DNA from: Roseiarcus sp043784465
Lineage (GTDB): Bacteria; Pseudomonadota; Alphaproteobacteria; Rhizobiales; Beijerinckiaceae
NCBI GenBank assembly: GCA_043784465.1
Contig: JAYVYJ010000260.1
Location: forward strand, 1-19,761
Reading direction: 5' to 3'
DNA length: 19,761 nt
The position numbers were made by a program, and so were the translations under genes. Of this stretch, positions 1 to 9,431 are shown in pieces. The notes beneath the pieces were generated by a model. That model had not been told where the DNA came from. It was given only the letters and a program-made list of their open reading frames with translations, and made no database searches. The first letter of the stretch is position 1. Each line of letters starts with the position of its first letter.

Positions 1-3000
1 GGCGGAGCGGGCGGCACGATCAAGCTCGTCGCTTCCGCGCTGAACGCCAAGGGCGCATTCGTCAACGCGGGCGGCGGGACGAGTCCGTCCAACGCGGGCC
101 AGAATGGCCGCATCCTGTTCGTTTCGAACGTCGACGTCAGCGACAGCAACGGCACGCAGCCGACCGTACAGAACGCCGCAAACGTTTCGACGATCTACGG
201 CGCCGGCAATGCAAACGCCGTCATCAGCGGGACGAACAGCTTCGTCGCCGCGTCTTACGGCAACCGCACGCCCGACATCGCCGATCTCGCCGGCGGCGCC
301 GGTCTCTACGGCCTGCTCGGCGCGAACGCGCCGGTGCTGCCCAAATCCATCGGCGGCGTCGCGACCCTGCTCGCCAACCTCAAATCGGCGGCCGGCGCTT
401 CGGATGTCGTGGCGGTGGCGCGCTTCAGCCTCGCCGACAGCCTCAACGGGGCGAGCGACATCTATCTGTCCAGCCTCGGCTCAAGCTACGATGTCGTCGT
501 CTTCGCCAATCTGACGAGCATCAACCTCGCCACGCCGACGATCGGCATCGGCGTGACGGCCGCGCAGTTGAGCGCGGCCGGCGTGGGTACGTTGAGCGCG
601 CTCAACGCCGGACAGGTCTGGGCGACGCTCGTGCCGCACAGCGCGGTCGTCACCATCAGCGCCGGGCTGGCCGGCAACTTCTCCCGCCTCAACGCGGTCT
701 CGATCCAGGATCAGGTCGGCAACGGAATCGTCAGCGGCGCCAACACGTTGTTTCTGTCGGCGGTCGAACCGGCGGCCCCGCAGCCGGCCGCGCTGGCCGG
801 TCTGGGCGGAGCGGTTCAGTCGGGCGGGCAGATTTACGGCGTCGACGCGGCCGACCATGCGCTCGTCGTCGTCAACGCCGCCGACATGAGCCAGCGTCAA
901 GTGTTGAAGAACGGCGTCGCCGACGGCATTGCGCCGACGCTGTCGGGCATGGCGACGCCCACCGCCCTCGCCGCCAGCGCGGACGGCAAGAACGTTTATG
1001 TCGTGAGTTCCGCCGACAAGACGATCCTCCAGTTCAACCGCTCCGCGACAGGCGATCTCGCCTTTGTCAGACCCTACGGCGCCCAGGCTGGGGTGGACGC
1101 CGTCGCGCTCAGCGCCGACGGCAAGACCGTGTTCGTCGCGGGAACGGCCGGCGTGCAAAGCTTCGCGCGCGCGACCGACGGGAGCCTGACGCCCTTTGCG
1201 ACGCTGGCGCGGACCGGCGCGGTGCGCGCGATCGCCGTTAGCGGGGACACCGTCTATGCGGTCAACCAAACCGGAAGCGCGCTCTACGAGACGCGCGGCG
1301 CCAAGCTCGTCGGCCTTGCCAGCCTCTCCGGCGCGGCGAACGGCCTCGGCGGCGCCAATTCCGTGGCGGTCTATAACAGCGGCGGCGTCGATTATATCTA
1401 TGTGACGGGGACGACCTCGAACACCGTCGCGCTGTTCACCGAGAGCGGCTCGGGCTTGGCTTTCAGAAGCGTCCTGCAAAACGGCGTCGGCGGCGTGCGC
1501 GGCATGTCGGGGCCGAGCGCGGTCGCGGTCACGCCGAACGGGCGCTTCGTTATCGTCGCGGGCTCGGCGGGCAACAGCGTGGCCGTGTTTCAGCGCGGCG
1601 CCGAAGGGGCGCTCGTCTACGCGCAGACGCTGCGCAACAACGTCGGCGGCGCGGCGGGCCTCGTCGCGCCCTCGGCGATCATCGCGGGCGATACGATCGC
1701 CTATATCGCGAGCCTCGGCGGCGGCGGCGTCAGCGGCGGCCTGGGGAGCTTCTCCATCGCGGCCGTCACGCCGCCGCCGGTCTCGCTGTCGACCGCATTC
1801 TCCAACATGTCGGCGCTTACCGTGAGGACCGGCTCGGGCGCAGATTCGCTCGTGCTGGTCAACGCGCCAGACGCCAAGGTTCTGACGACGACGATCGTCA
1901 CCGGCGATGGCGACGATTCCGTCACGTTGCAGGCTCTCAGCGCAAAGACCAACGTCAACCTGGGAACGGGCGCCGATCAGGTCTCAATCCGCGCGACGAC
2001 GCCGAACGCCACGCTGGTCGTCGCCGGCGGCGCGGGCGGCCAGGTTTTCAATCTCGTGCAGTTGGGCGCCAACGACGTCGTAACGGTCAACGGCGGCGGC
2101 GGCGGCGACACGTTCAACGTCAACGGCAAGGGCCTGCCGACCTCCGCGAACACGTTCCTGCATGGCGGCGATCCGACAACCAGTCCCGGCGACACGCTCA
2201 ACTTCGATCCACAGAACACGGGACTGGCGCCCAACTACAGCCCGACCAACCCGAATCCCAACCATGGGACCATCGGCGTCCTGGGCGCAGGGTTGGTGAC
2301 CTACGATACGATGGAGGGCGTCAAAGTCCTCAGCGCGCCGGTCATTACGCTAAATGCGATCCAGACCTCCGAGGGGCAAGGCGTCACGCTGACGGCGACG
2401 GTTTTCTCGCCCGGTCAGGCGCTGACGGGGCCGGTGCTTTGGGATCTCGAAGGGAACGGCAATTTCGGCGTCGTCGCAGGCGCGTCGATTACGCTGACCT
2501 ACGCCCAACTTGTCGATTTCGGCCTCGGCCTCGCCGGGACCTATCAGATCGCCGCCAAGGCGGCCAACGCCAGCGGTTCCTCGATCGCTACGACGACGCT
2601 GACCATCGCGCCGGTCGCGCCGACGATCGCGGCGACAGGTGCGGCGACCTCGCTCGTCGGCCAGAGCTACATCCTCGCCTTCTCCGCGGCTTCCCCCGCC
2701 AATATCCGCATCAAGCAATGGTCGGTCGATTGGGGCGACGGCGTGGTTTCGACCTATGGCGCAGGCTCAACGGGCGCGGTCCATGCGTTCAACGCGCCCG
2801 GCTTCGACAAGATCGTGGTCAGCGGCGTCGATTCCCGGTCGGGGCTCACCATTGCGGGGACGCCCATCGGCGTGACCGTCATCGCGACGACAAGCCAGAT
2901 CGGCGCCGGCGGGCCCTACCAGATCATTGCGGGCGCCGATCTGACGCTCGCCGCCAGCGCTCCCGGAAACGTGGTCGCCTACGCCTGGAGCGTCAACGGC

Positions 3001-6000
3001 GACGGCTTTGGGGATGCGGCGGGACAGACGGCGACGCTCACCTGGGCGCAATTGCAGGGGCTCGCCAACAAGCCGGTGCAGAACGTCGGGGCGTACAGCG
3101 TCGTGGTGCGGGCGACCTATGCGAGCGGCGCGACGGTGACGAGCGCGCCGGCGACGCTGACCGTGCGCGATGCGCAGCCCACCGCGACGCTCATCAACAA
3201 CGGCCCCGTGCCGGAAGGATCGCTGGCGTCGGTCACCTTCGCCGATCCCACCGATGTCGCGCTTGGGCAGGTCCAAGCCGGTTTCACCTACGGCTACGAC
3301 TTCAACAACGACGGCGTGATCGACCTGAGTTCGACCTCGCCGACCGCCGCAATTCCCTCGTCTTTCGCCAACCTGCCCGGCAAGTTCGTCGTCCACGGAA
3401 TCATCAAGGACAATGCGGGCGGCGCGACGGATCTGTTCACAACCGTGACCGTGACGGAAGTGCCGCCGACTCTCGTCATCGAGGGCGCCGCAACCGTCCC
3501 GTCCGGCCAGCCCTACACGTTGAGGCTCTCCGCCACCGATCCCGGCGCCGAGACGATCGCGTCCTGGGTGATCGACTGGAACGGCGACGGAACGGACGTG
3601 CAGACCGTCATCGGGCCGGACCAGAAGTTGGCCCACACCTACGCCAACGACGGCCCCTACACGATCGGCGTCACCGCCATCGACCCCTACACGACCGTGA
3701 CGGGGTCGAAGGCGATCTCCGTCACCGACACGCCGCCGCTCATCCAGAGCCTCGCCGCCACGTCTTCGACCGAGGGCGGGCTCATGCATCTGACCGGCGC
3801 CGTCGTCGATCCCAGCACCCGCCACGTCTATGGCCTGGCCGTGCAATGGGGCGACGGCTCGTCCTCGACCTATGCGCTTGGTTCCGGCGCGTTCGACGCC
3901 ACGCACAGCTATGCCGACAATCCGGCGGGCGGCGTCTACAATGTGACGGCGGTCGCCACCGACGAAGAGAACGTCGCCAGCCCGGCCGCGACGACGGCGG
4001 CGGCGGTGGCCAATGTCGCGCCGGTCGTCGCCGGTCTCGCCGTCTCGACGCCGCTGGCGCATCAGGGCGACAAGGTGAGCGTCACGGGCGCCGTCTCCGA
4101 TCCGGGCCAGCTCGACGGCGAAAGCGTCGTCGTCGTCTGGGGCGACGGCGCGCAGACGGCGGCGAGCGTGGACGCGACCACGCGCACCTTCAGCGCCAAC
4201 CATATCTATCTGGCCGAAAGCGGCGCGGCGGGCTTCACGATCCTCGCCACGCCGACCGACAGCGACCCCGCCGCCGGCCCCACGGCGTCGGCTCGCGTGG
4301 TCGTGGCCGCCTCGCAGCCGCTGGTGACGAGTTCGCAGTTGGTCTCCAAAATTGTAAACGAGGGCGATCTCGTCACGTTGAACGGCGCCTTCCTCGATCC
4401 GGGCGCGCAGAACGCTCATGCGGTGACGGTGGACTGGGGCGACGGGTTCGCCTCGCAGGCGACAATCGACGCGACGACCAACGCTTATGTCGCGACGCAT
4501 GTTTATCGCGACGCCAATTACAATCAACAGGCGGGCGCCTTCACGATTGGGACGACGCTCACGGCGACGACCAACCTCAACAACGTCCTGATCGACACGG
4601 TCGTCAACGCGATCACGGTCAACAACGTCGTTCCGCAAGTGAGCGCGCTCAATGCGCCGGCCGTCGTCAACGAGGGCGACGTCGTCAACGTCGCCGGGAT
4701 CTTCGCGGACCCCGGCTCGCTATCCGCCCACAGCGCCGTCATCGACTGGGGCGACGGCTCGACGTCGGCGGCGAGCCTCGACAATGTCTCGCAGACTTTC
4801 GCGGCGAGCCACGTCTATCTCGACGCCAATCTGGGCGGCAGGCTTGGCGCCTTCGCCATCACGGCGAGCGTGAGCGACGACAGCAACGCGACGGGCGCGC
4901 TGGTCAAGCCGATCATCGTCAACAATGTCGCGCCAGTCGTCACGTCGCTGGCGACGGACAAGGCCGGATACAACGAGGGCGACCTCGTCAGCTTAACGGG
5001 CGCTTTCGCCGATCCGGGAACGCTGAGCCCCCATGTCGCCAGCATCGACTGGGGCGACGGGACGACTTCTGTTGCGACCCTCGACAATGGCGCGCAGACT
5101 TTCACGGCGAACCATGTCTATCTCGACGCCAATTACAGCGCGCAGAACGGCGCTTTCGTCATCACGGCCAGCGTGGCCGACGACAGCGGCGCCAAGGGGT
5201 CGAAGACGACGGCGCTGGCGGTCGCCAATGTCGCGCCCAGGATTTCCGCGCTCAACGCGCCCGGCGTCGTCAACGAGGGCGACGCTGTCAACCTGACCGG
5301 CGCCTTCGCCGATCCGGGCACGCGGAGCCCGCATAGCGTCACGGTCGATTGGGGCGACGGCACGACGTCGGCGGCGACCGTCGGCAACGCCAGCCAGACG
5401 TTTGCGGCGACGCATGTCTATCTCGACGCCAATTATCACGGCCAGAACGGAGCGTTCTCGATCGCGGTGACGGTCGCCGACGACAGCAACGCCGCAGCCA
5501 CGCAGACAAAGCCGATCACGGTCAACAACGTCGCGCCGGTGGTGACCAATTTGAGCCCCGACAGAAGCGCGATCAACGAGGGCGACACAATCGTCGTCAA
5601 CGGCGCCTTCGCCGATCCGGGCAAGCAGAGCCCCCATAGCGCCGTCATCGACTGGGGCGACGGCACTAGCTCCGCCGCCACGCTCGACAACGGGGCGGCC
5701 ACGTTCACCGCTTCGCACGCCTATCTCGACGCCAATTACAACGGCAAGCGGGGCGCCTTCGTCATCGCCGCGACGGTGACCGACGACAGCAACGCTTCGG
5801 GCGCGAAATCCGCCCCGCTCACCGTCAACAACGTCGCGCCCGTCATAACGGGCCTGACCAACACGGCCGCCGTCATCGGCTCCGTACTGCCGGGCCAGCC
5901 GATCACGCTCTCGGGCGCGTTCGCCGATCCCGGTCTCGCCGACGGCGAGACGCTCGTCATCAACTGGCAGGACGGCACAATCCAGTCGATCTCGCTGCCC

Positions 6001-9000
6001 ATCGGCCTGCGGACGTTCTCGGCGACGCATACGATCAACCAGCCGGGCTTCTTCAACATCGCCGTTCAGGTGATCGACGACAGCGGCGCCGTCGGCTCGG
6101 CCAACACGCTGGCCCAACTCACCGGCGCGGCGCTGGTGAACGGGGAATTGCGCATCGCGGGCACGCCGGGCGCGGACAGCGTGAGCATCACGCGGCCGCT
6201 GGCCCCGCTGGCCTATTGGTCGATGAACGAGACGACCGGCGCGACGCTCGCCGACCAGACGATCATCGCGGAGAACGCGACTCTGTACACCGACGGCAGA
6301 CCGGCGCTGGGACAAACCAGCCTGCCTGCGGCGGTCGCCCCCTTTGGCCCGGGAAGCGCGCTCATGCTCGACGGCTCGTCGAAAGATTACGCCGCCGCGC
6401 TCAGCAAGCCGGAACTTCAGGTCTCGGACGGGTCGGTCGCGTTCTGGTTCAACGCGGCTTCGACGCACGGACGTCAGGTTTTGTTTTCAAAGGCGGCGGC
6501 GGGAGACGCTTCCAGCCTCGTCATCGGCCTCGACGGCGAGCGTCTGGTGGCGAGCTTCGGCGGCGCAGGCTTTGACGACGATGGGGATCACGGCGGCGGC
6601 GCGAGGGTCGCTTCGGGCGAAATCGTCGAGGTCAATTCCTGGAACTTCGTCACGCTCACCTTTGGGCAGGGTGGCATGAAGCTTTATGTCAACGGTCGGC
6701 TGACAGCCGAGAACGGGTATACCGGGGGTCTTTCGACCAACAAGGACATCGTCGTCATCGGCGCCTCGGACGCCCGCGCGCCTTCGACGTCGAGCGATCT
6801 CGCCCGGCTCGCGGTCAGCCGCAACTTCAACGGCGCCATCGACGAGGTCGCGGTCTACGGCGTGGCGCTCAACGCGGCGCAACTCGCGCAAGTCCAGCAG
6901 GGCGGGCCGCTTGGCGCCAGCGATCCCAAGGGAGGGACGATCAGGCTCTCCGCAAGCTTCCTCACCGACCCCGGCCACGTGAAGACGTTCGACGCCGCCG
7001 CAGTGAAATCGATCTACGCGGTGCTCGGCGACGGCGACGACGTGATTCGCATAGATCCGACGATCCTCGTCCCCGCGACGATCCTCGAAGGCTCCGGCAA
7101 CGACAGGATTTACGCAGGCGGCGGCGCGACGAAGATCACGGCGGGCGACGGTAACGATGTGGTGGTCGGCGGGCCGGGCGCCGACGTGATTACGCTGGGC
7201 AATGGCGACAACTATGTCGTGGGCGGCGGCGGCGCCGACAGGATTTCGGCGGGGACGGGCCACAATGTCTACGGACTGCCGCCGCTAGCGCCGGTCTCGT
7301 ACTGGAACCTCAACGAGACCGCCGGGACGACGGTGCGCGACGCCTCCGGCGTACAGAACGGCGCCTATCAGGGCGCGTCCGCGCCCGCGCTTGGCCACGC
7401 CGGCCCCCCGGTGACGCAAGCGCCGTTCGGCGCGGGCGTCGCGGCGGATTTCGACGGCTCCGGCCGGAGCTATGTCTCCATCGCCGACAATGCGGCCTAT
7501 CGGCTGTTGCAAGGCACGGTGCAGTTCTGGTTCGACGCGCGAACGACTTCGGGCGTGCAGACCCTGTTCGCCAAGGATGGCGGCACGGGGCGGGGCCTCG
7601 TGATCGGGCTCGACGGCGACCGGCTGTTCGCCGAAATGGGCACGGGCGACGATGGCGGCTGGGTGCGCAGCAACGTCACGGTCTCGGCGGGCGCCTGGCG
7701 TCAGGCTACGCTCGCTTTCGGCCCCGGCGGATTGCAACTTTATCTCGACGGCGTGCTCGTCGGGTCGAGCGGCTATGCGGGCGGCCTGACCGCCAACGCC
7801 GCGCCGATTACGCTGGGCGCGAACCCGTCCGCCCGGCGCGGCGACGGCTGGGGCTGGCGCCGGTGCGGCGGCGCCTTCGCCTTCAATGGCCTCGTCGACG
7901 AAGTCGCGCTGTTCGGTCAACTGCTTAACCCGCAGCAGATCGCGCAGAGCGCGGTCGACGGGCCGACGCGGATTTCGGGCGGGCCCGGGCTTACCGGGGG
8001 CCTAGGCGATTACACCTACGCCTACGTCGGCAACACGTTGCAGATCGTCGATACGCGCCCGCTGCTGCCGCAGGCCGTCGGCTTCTGGAGCTTCAACGCG
8101 CTGGCCAACGGCGTCGCCGCCAATCAGGCGGGCGCGGCGGGGGCGGCGACGTTCACGGCCGCTCGCGGCGTGGCGCTGACGACCGCCGGGCCGGGCGCGG
8201 CGCAGGCCGCCTACGGCGCGGGTTCGGCCGCCGCCTTCAACGGCGCGGATTACGCCACCGTGGCGGATGCGCCCGCGATGCAGTTGAAGGCGGGCACGAT
8301 CCAGTTCTGGGTGAACGCCAACGCGACCCGGGGCTGGCAGACGCTGCTCAGCAAAGCCAGCGCGGGGGATGGCGCGAGCCTCCAGATCGGCCTCGACGGC
8401 GACAGTCTGAAAGTTGCGTTCGGGCAAGGCGGGGGCGCGACCGTGCTGTCCTCCAGCCAGCGGCTATCGGCGGGCGTCTGGTACAATGTCGCGGTCACCT
8501 TCGGCCCCGGCGGCGCGCAGCTTTACGTCAACGGCGCGCTGGCGGCGCAGACGCTGACGCCAGCGAGCCTTGTGGGCAATCACGACGCGCTCGTTTTCGG
8601 CGCTTCGCTGACCTTCGGCCGGTTCGGCCAGGCGACGATCAACAATGGCTTCAAGGGGGCGCTCGACGAAATGACGATCCTCGACGGCGTCCTGACGCCC
8701 GCGCAGATCGCCGCCGTAATCGCCGCCGGCCCCGCCGCCTATGTCGCGCAGGCCAAGGCGGCCGGCGGGATCGACGGCGCGGTGACGCTGAGCGGCTTCG
8801 GGCTGGTCGATTTCGGCGACGGGACGGTTGCATACGTGCTGGGCGCCGGGTCGTCGAACCTGCCGATTCTGTCGGCGGGGGAGGCGCGGAGTTTGGCGGG
8901 AGGCGGGCGCCTCACCGTTCTGGGCGACGGTTCGCAGACGCTGACATTGGCCGGACCCTGGACCTCGCAGGGGACGCAGACGATCGGCGCGACGACGTTC

Positions 9001-9417
9001 GCCGCCTACAGGAACGGCCCGGCGAGCGTACTGGTGGCGAGCGGCGTGCCGGTGACCGTCAACGCCGCGCTGACGATCCCGACGGTGCGCGCGCAGGTGT
9101 TGTCCACCCATACCGACAGGGCCACGGGCGCGTTTGGGCTGAGGACGCTGGCGACCGGGGCGGTGACGTTCGAGGCCGTCGATCCGACGCAACTCATCGC
9201 GCTCATAAGGAACAGTTCGGCCGCGCCCTCGCTGGCGACGCCCGCGGCCAAAACCCTGGTGTTCGACGAAGCGACGGGGACGCTGAGGGAAGCCGTTCCC
9301 GCCGCCGCAGGCGCCGGGGCCTCGCTGATGATTGACGGGTTCGGCGAAGAGTGGTTGTTCGTCGCGGGGGTCCTCAACCCGGGCGACACGACGCCGTCAA
9401 GGACGATCCGTATCTGA
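1..9417 (+). CDS. Giant modular surface/secreted protein (propeller, RTX-like, PKD and LamG modules), 5' partial
   Basis: The frame is open from the first base to TGA at 9415-9417, giving at least 3138 residues; the start lies upstream. Residues are counted from the first codon here. Residues 1-110 are Gly/Ala/Asn-rich, like a beta-helix adhesin. Residues 264-594 have YncE/lactonase-like propeller repeats (ALSADGKTVFVAG type). Residues 601-777 are Gly/Asp-rich and RTX-like (GDGDD). Residues 781-2039 hold about 13 PKD-like domains marked by DWGDG. Three LamG-like (concanavalin-fold) domains lie at about 2066-2304, 2429-2654 and 2689-2914, with a second RTX-like block at 2312-2427. The last 220 residues have no domain I recognise, no membrane anchor, and no LPXTG or PEP-CTERM signal. 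I saw only one cysteine. The make-up fits a calcium-stabilised extracellular adhesin or matrix protein; the ligand is unknown. The genes downstream are probably its export machinery (inference). Confidence 0.93.
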   Translation, partial: GGAGGTIKLVASALNAKGAFVNAGGGTSPSNAGQNGRILFVSNVDVSDSNGTQPTVQNAANVSTIYGAGNANAVISGTNSFVAASYGNRTPDIADLAGGAGLYGLLGANAPVLPKSIGGVATLLANLKSAAGASDVVAVARFSLADSLNGASDIYLSSLGSSYDVVVFANLTSINLATPTIGIGVTAAQLSAAGVGTLSALNAGQVWATLVPHSAVVTISAGLAGNFSRLNAVSIQDQVGNGIVSGANTLFLSAVEPAAPQPAALAGLGGAVQSGGQIYGVDAADHALVVVNAADMSQRQVLKNGVADGIAPTLSGMATPTALAASADGKNVYVVSSADKTILQFNRSATGDLAFVRPYGAQAGVDAVALSADGKTVFVAGTAGVQSFARATDGSLTPFATLARTGAVRAIAVSGDTVYAVNQTGSALYETRGAKLVGLASLSGAANGLGGANSVAVYNSGGVDYIYVTGTTSNTVALFTESGSGLAFRSVLQNGVGGVRGMSGPSAVAVTPNGRFVIVAGSAGNSVAVFQRGAEGALVYAQTLRNNVGGAAGLVAPSAIIAGDTIAYIASLGGGGVSGGLGSFSIAAVTPPPVSLSTAFSNMSALTVRTGSGADSLVLVNAPDAKVLTTTIVTGDGDDSVTLQALSAKTNVNLGTGADQVSIRATTPNATLVVAGGAGGQVFNLVQLGANDVVTVNGGGGGDTFNVNGKGLPTSANTFLHGGDPTTSPGDTLNFDPQNTGLAPNYSPTNPNPNHGTIGVLGAGLVTYDTMEGVKVLSAPVITLNAIQTSEGQGVTLTATVFSPGQALTGPVLWDLEGNGNFGVVAGASITLTYAQLVDFGLGLAGTYQIAAKAANASGSSIATTTLTIAPVAPTIAATGAATSLVGQSYILAFSAASPANIRIKQWSVDWGDGVVSTYGAGSTGAVHAFNAPGFDKIVVSGVDSRSGLTIAGTPIGVTVIATTSQIGAGGPYQIIAGADLTLAASAPGNVVAYAWSVNGDGFGDAAGQTATLTWAQLQGLANKPVQNVGAYSVVVRATYASGATVTSAPATLTVRDAQPTATLINNGPVPEGSLASVTFADPTDVALGQVQAGFTYGYDFNNDGVIDLSSTSPTAAIPSSFANLPGKFVVHGIIKDNAGGATDLFTTVTVTEVPPTLVIEGAATVPSGQPYTLRLSATDPGAETIASWVIDWNGDGTDVQTVIGPDQKLAHTYANDGPYTIGVTAIDPYTTVTGSKAISVTDTPPLIQSLAATSSTEGGLMHLTGAVVDPSTRHVYGLAVQWGDGSSSTYALGSGAFDATHSYADNPAGGVYNVTAVATDEENVASPAATTAAAVANVAPVVAGLAVSTPLAHQGDKVSVTGAVSDPGQLDGESVVVVWGDGAQTAASVDATTRTFSANHIYLAESGAAGFTILATPTDSDPAAGPTASARVVVAASQPLVTSSQLVSKIVNEGDLVTLNGAFLDPGAQNAHAVTVDWGDGFASQATIDATTNAYVATHVYRDANYNQQAGAFTIGTTLTATTNLNNVLIDTVVNAITVNNVVPQVSALNAPAVVNEGDVVNVAGIFADPGSLSAHSAVIDWGDGSTSAASLDNVSQTFAASHVYLDANLGGRLGAFAITASVSDDSNATGALVKPIIVNNVAPVVTSLATDKAGYNEGDLVSLTGAFADPGTLSPHVASIDWGDGTTSVATLDNGAQTFTANHVYLDANYSAQNGAFVITASVADDSGAKGSKTTALAVANVAPRISALNAPGVVNEGDAVNLTGAFADPGTRSPHSVTVDWGDGTTSAATVGNASQTFAATHVYLDANYHGQNGAFSIAVTVADDSNAAATQTKPITVNNVAPVVTNLSPDRSAINEGDTIVVNGAFADPGKQSPHSAVIDWGDGTSSAATLDNGAATFTASHAYLDANYNGKRGAFVIAATVTDDSNASGAKSAPLTVNNVAPVITGLTNTAAVIGSVLPGQPITLSGAFADPGLADGETLVINWQDGTIQSISLPIGLRTFSATHTINQPGFFNIAVQVIDDSGAVGSANTLAQLTGAALVNGELRIAGTPGADSVSITRPLAPLAYWSMNETTGATLADQTIIAENATLYTDGRPALGQTSLPAAVAPFGPGSALMLDGSSKDYAAALSKPELQVSDGSVAFWFNAASTHGRQVLFSKAAAGDASSLVIGLDGERLVASFGGAGFDDDGDHGGGARVASGEIVEVNSWNFVTLTFGQGGMKLYVNGRLTAENGYTGGLSTNKDIVVIGASDARAPSTSSDLARLAVSRNFNGAIDEVAVYGVALNAAQLAQVQQGGPLGASDPKGGTIRLSASFLTDPGHVKTFDAAAVKSIYAVLGDGDDVIRIDPTILVPATILEGSGNDRIYAGGGATKITAGDGNDVVVGGPGADVITLGNGDNYVVGGGGADRISAGTGHNVYGLPPLAPVSYWNLNETAGTTVRDASGVQNGAYQGASAPALGHAGPPVTQAPFGAGVAADFDGSGRSYVSIADNAAYRLLQGTVQFWFDARTTSGVQTLFAKDGGTGRGLVIGLDGDRLFAEMGTGDDGGWVRSNVTVSAGAWRQATLAFGPGGLQLYLDGVLVGSSGYAGGLTANAAPITLGANPSARRGDGWGWRRCGGAFAFNGLVDEVALFGQLLNPQQIAQSAVDGPTRISGGPGLTGGLGDYTYAYVGNTLQIVDTRPLLPQAVGFWSFNALANGVAANQAGAAGAATFTAARGVALTTAGPGAAQAAYGAGSAAAFNGADYATVADAPAMQLKAGTIQFWVNANATRGWQTLLSKASAGDGASLQIGLDGDSLKVAFGQGGGATVLSSSQRLSAGVWYNVAVTFGPGGAQLYVNGALAAQTLTPASLVGNHDALVFGASLTFGRFGQATINNGFKGALDEMTILDGVLTPAQIAAVIAAGPAAYVAQAKAAGGIDGAVTLSGFGLVDFGDGTVAYVLGAGSSNLPILSAGEARSLAGGGRLTVLGDGSQTLTLAGPWTSQGTQTIGATTFAAYRNGPASVLVASGVPVTVNAALTIPTVRAQVLSTHTDRATGAFGLRTLATGAVTFEAVDPTQLIALIRNSSAAPSLATPAAKTLVFDEATGTLREAVPAAAGAGASLMIDGFGEEWLFVAGVLNPGDTTPSRTIRI
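1801..2330 (+). other. RTX-like Gly/Asp-rich block 1 in the giant protein
   Basis: The translation contains TGSGADS, TGDGDDSV, LGTGADQV and GGGGGDTFNV at regular spacing, resembling the GGxGxDxxx calcium-binding turns of RTX proteins. The consensus is looser than in a classical haemolysin repeat, and the block is internal rather than C-terminal. It lies between the propeller and the first PKD domain. Calcium binding is inferred from the motif. Confidence 0.6.
2341..6117 (+). repeat. Array of about 13 PKD-like domains inside the giant protein
   Basis: Successive units of 90-104 codons share an xxEGD start, a V-x-WGDG core and a T-x-HxY strand, the hallmarks of PKD-type immunoglobulin-like folds. 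The first units (2341-3745) are divergent. Units between 4327 and 5846 are close copies with a period of 300-303 bp: the [I/V]DWGDG codons begin at 4741, 5044, 5344 and 5647. A 23-base stretch starting at 5113 recurs exactly 300 bases later at 5413. PKD arrays usually act as extended spacers or carbohydrate/protein-binding stalks. DNA similarity in the second half points to recent duplication or homogenisation. Confidence 0.85.
6196..8740 (+). repeat. Three LamG-like (concanavalin-fold) modules in the giant protein
   Basis: Modules at about 6196-6910, 7285-7960 and 8065-8740 follow one plan. Each has an opening YW/FW-x-N/F strand, an x-FWx-N/D-A strand, a xGLDGD/E turn, a W-x-x-V/A-T-x-FG strand, an LYVNG/LYLDG hairpin and a closing F-x-G-x-[I/V/L]DE strand. 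This is the LamG/concanavalin-like lectin pattern and suggests glycan or protein binding. Each carries a different low-complexity insert in the loop before the last strand. The second insert is Arg/Trp-rich and holds the only cysteine I found. Confidence 0.8.
6935..7280 (+). other. RTX-like calcium-binding repeat block 2, between LamG-like domains 1 and 2
   Basis: This is the clearest RTX-type stretch in the window. The translation has LGDGDDVIRI, EGSGNDRIYAG, AGDGNDVVVGG, PGADVITLGNGDN and GGGADRISAGTG at about nine-residue steps, close to GGxGxDxUx. In RTX exoproteins such repeats bind calcium outside the cell and drive folding after export. Here they join two LamG-like domains instead of sitting at the C-terminus beside a type I secretion signal. 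Confidence 0.75.
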
Positions 9418-9431
9418 GACGTTCGAACCCG

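Noticed and set aside
4327..5846. CRISPR-like or mobile tandem array
   Set aside because: The 300-303 bp period keeps the reading frame and encodes PKD domains; there are no short repeats with unique spacers.
2439..6468. Long overlapping open frames inside the giant gene on both strands (965, 623 and 491 codons)
   Set aside because: They are Arg/Asp-rich shadow frames typical of high-GC coding DNA, show no recognisable domains, and lie over clear PKD/LamG coding sequence in another frame.
1..9417. Classical type I-secreted RTX adhesin with a C-terminal signal
   Set aside because: RTX-like repeats are internal, the C-terminus lacks a recognisable type I signal block, and no ABC ATPase gene is in the operon within view; type I export by genes elsewhere cannot be ruled out.
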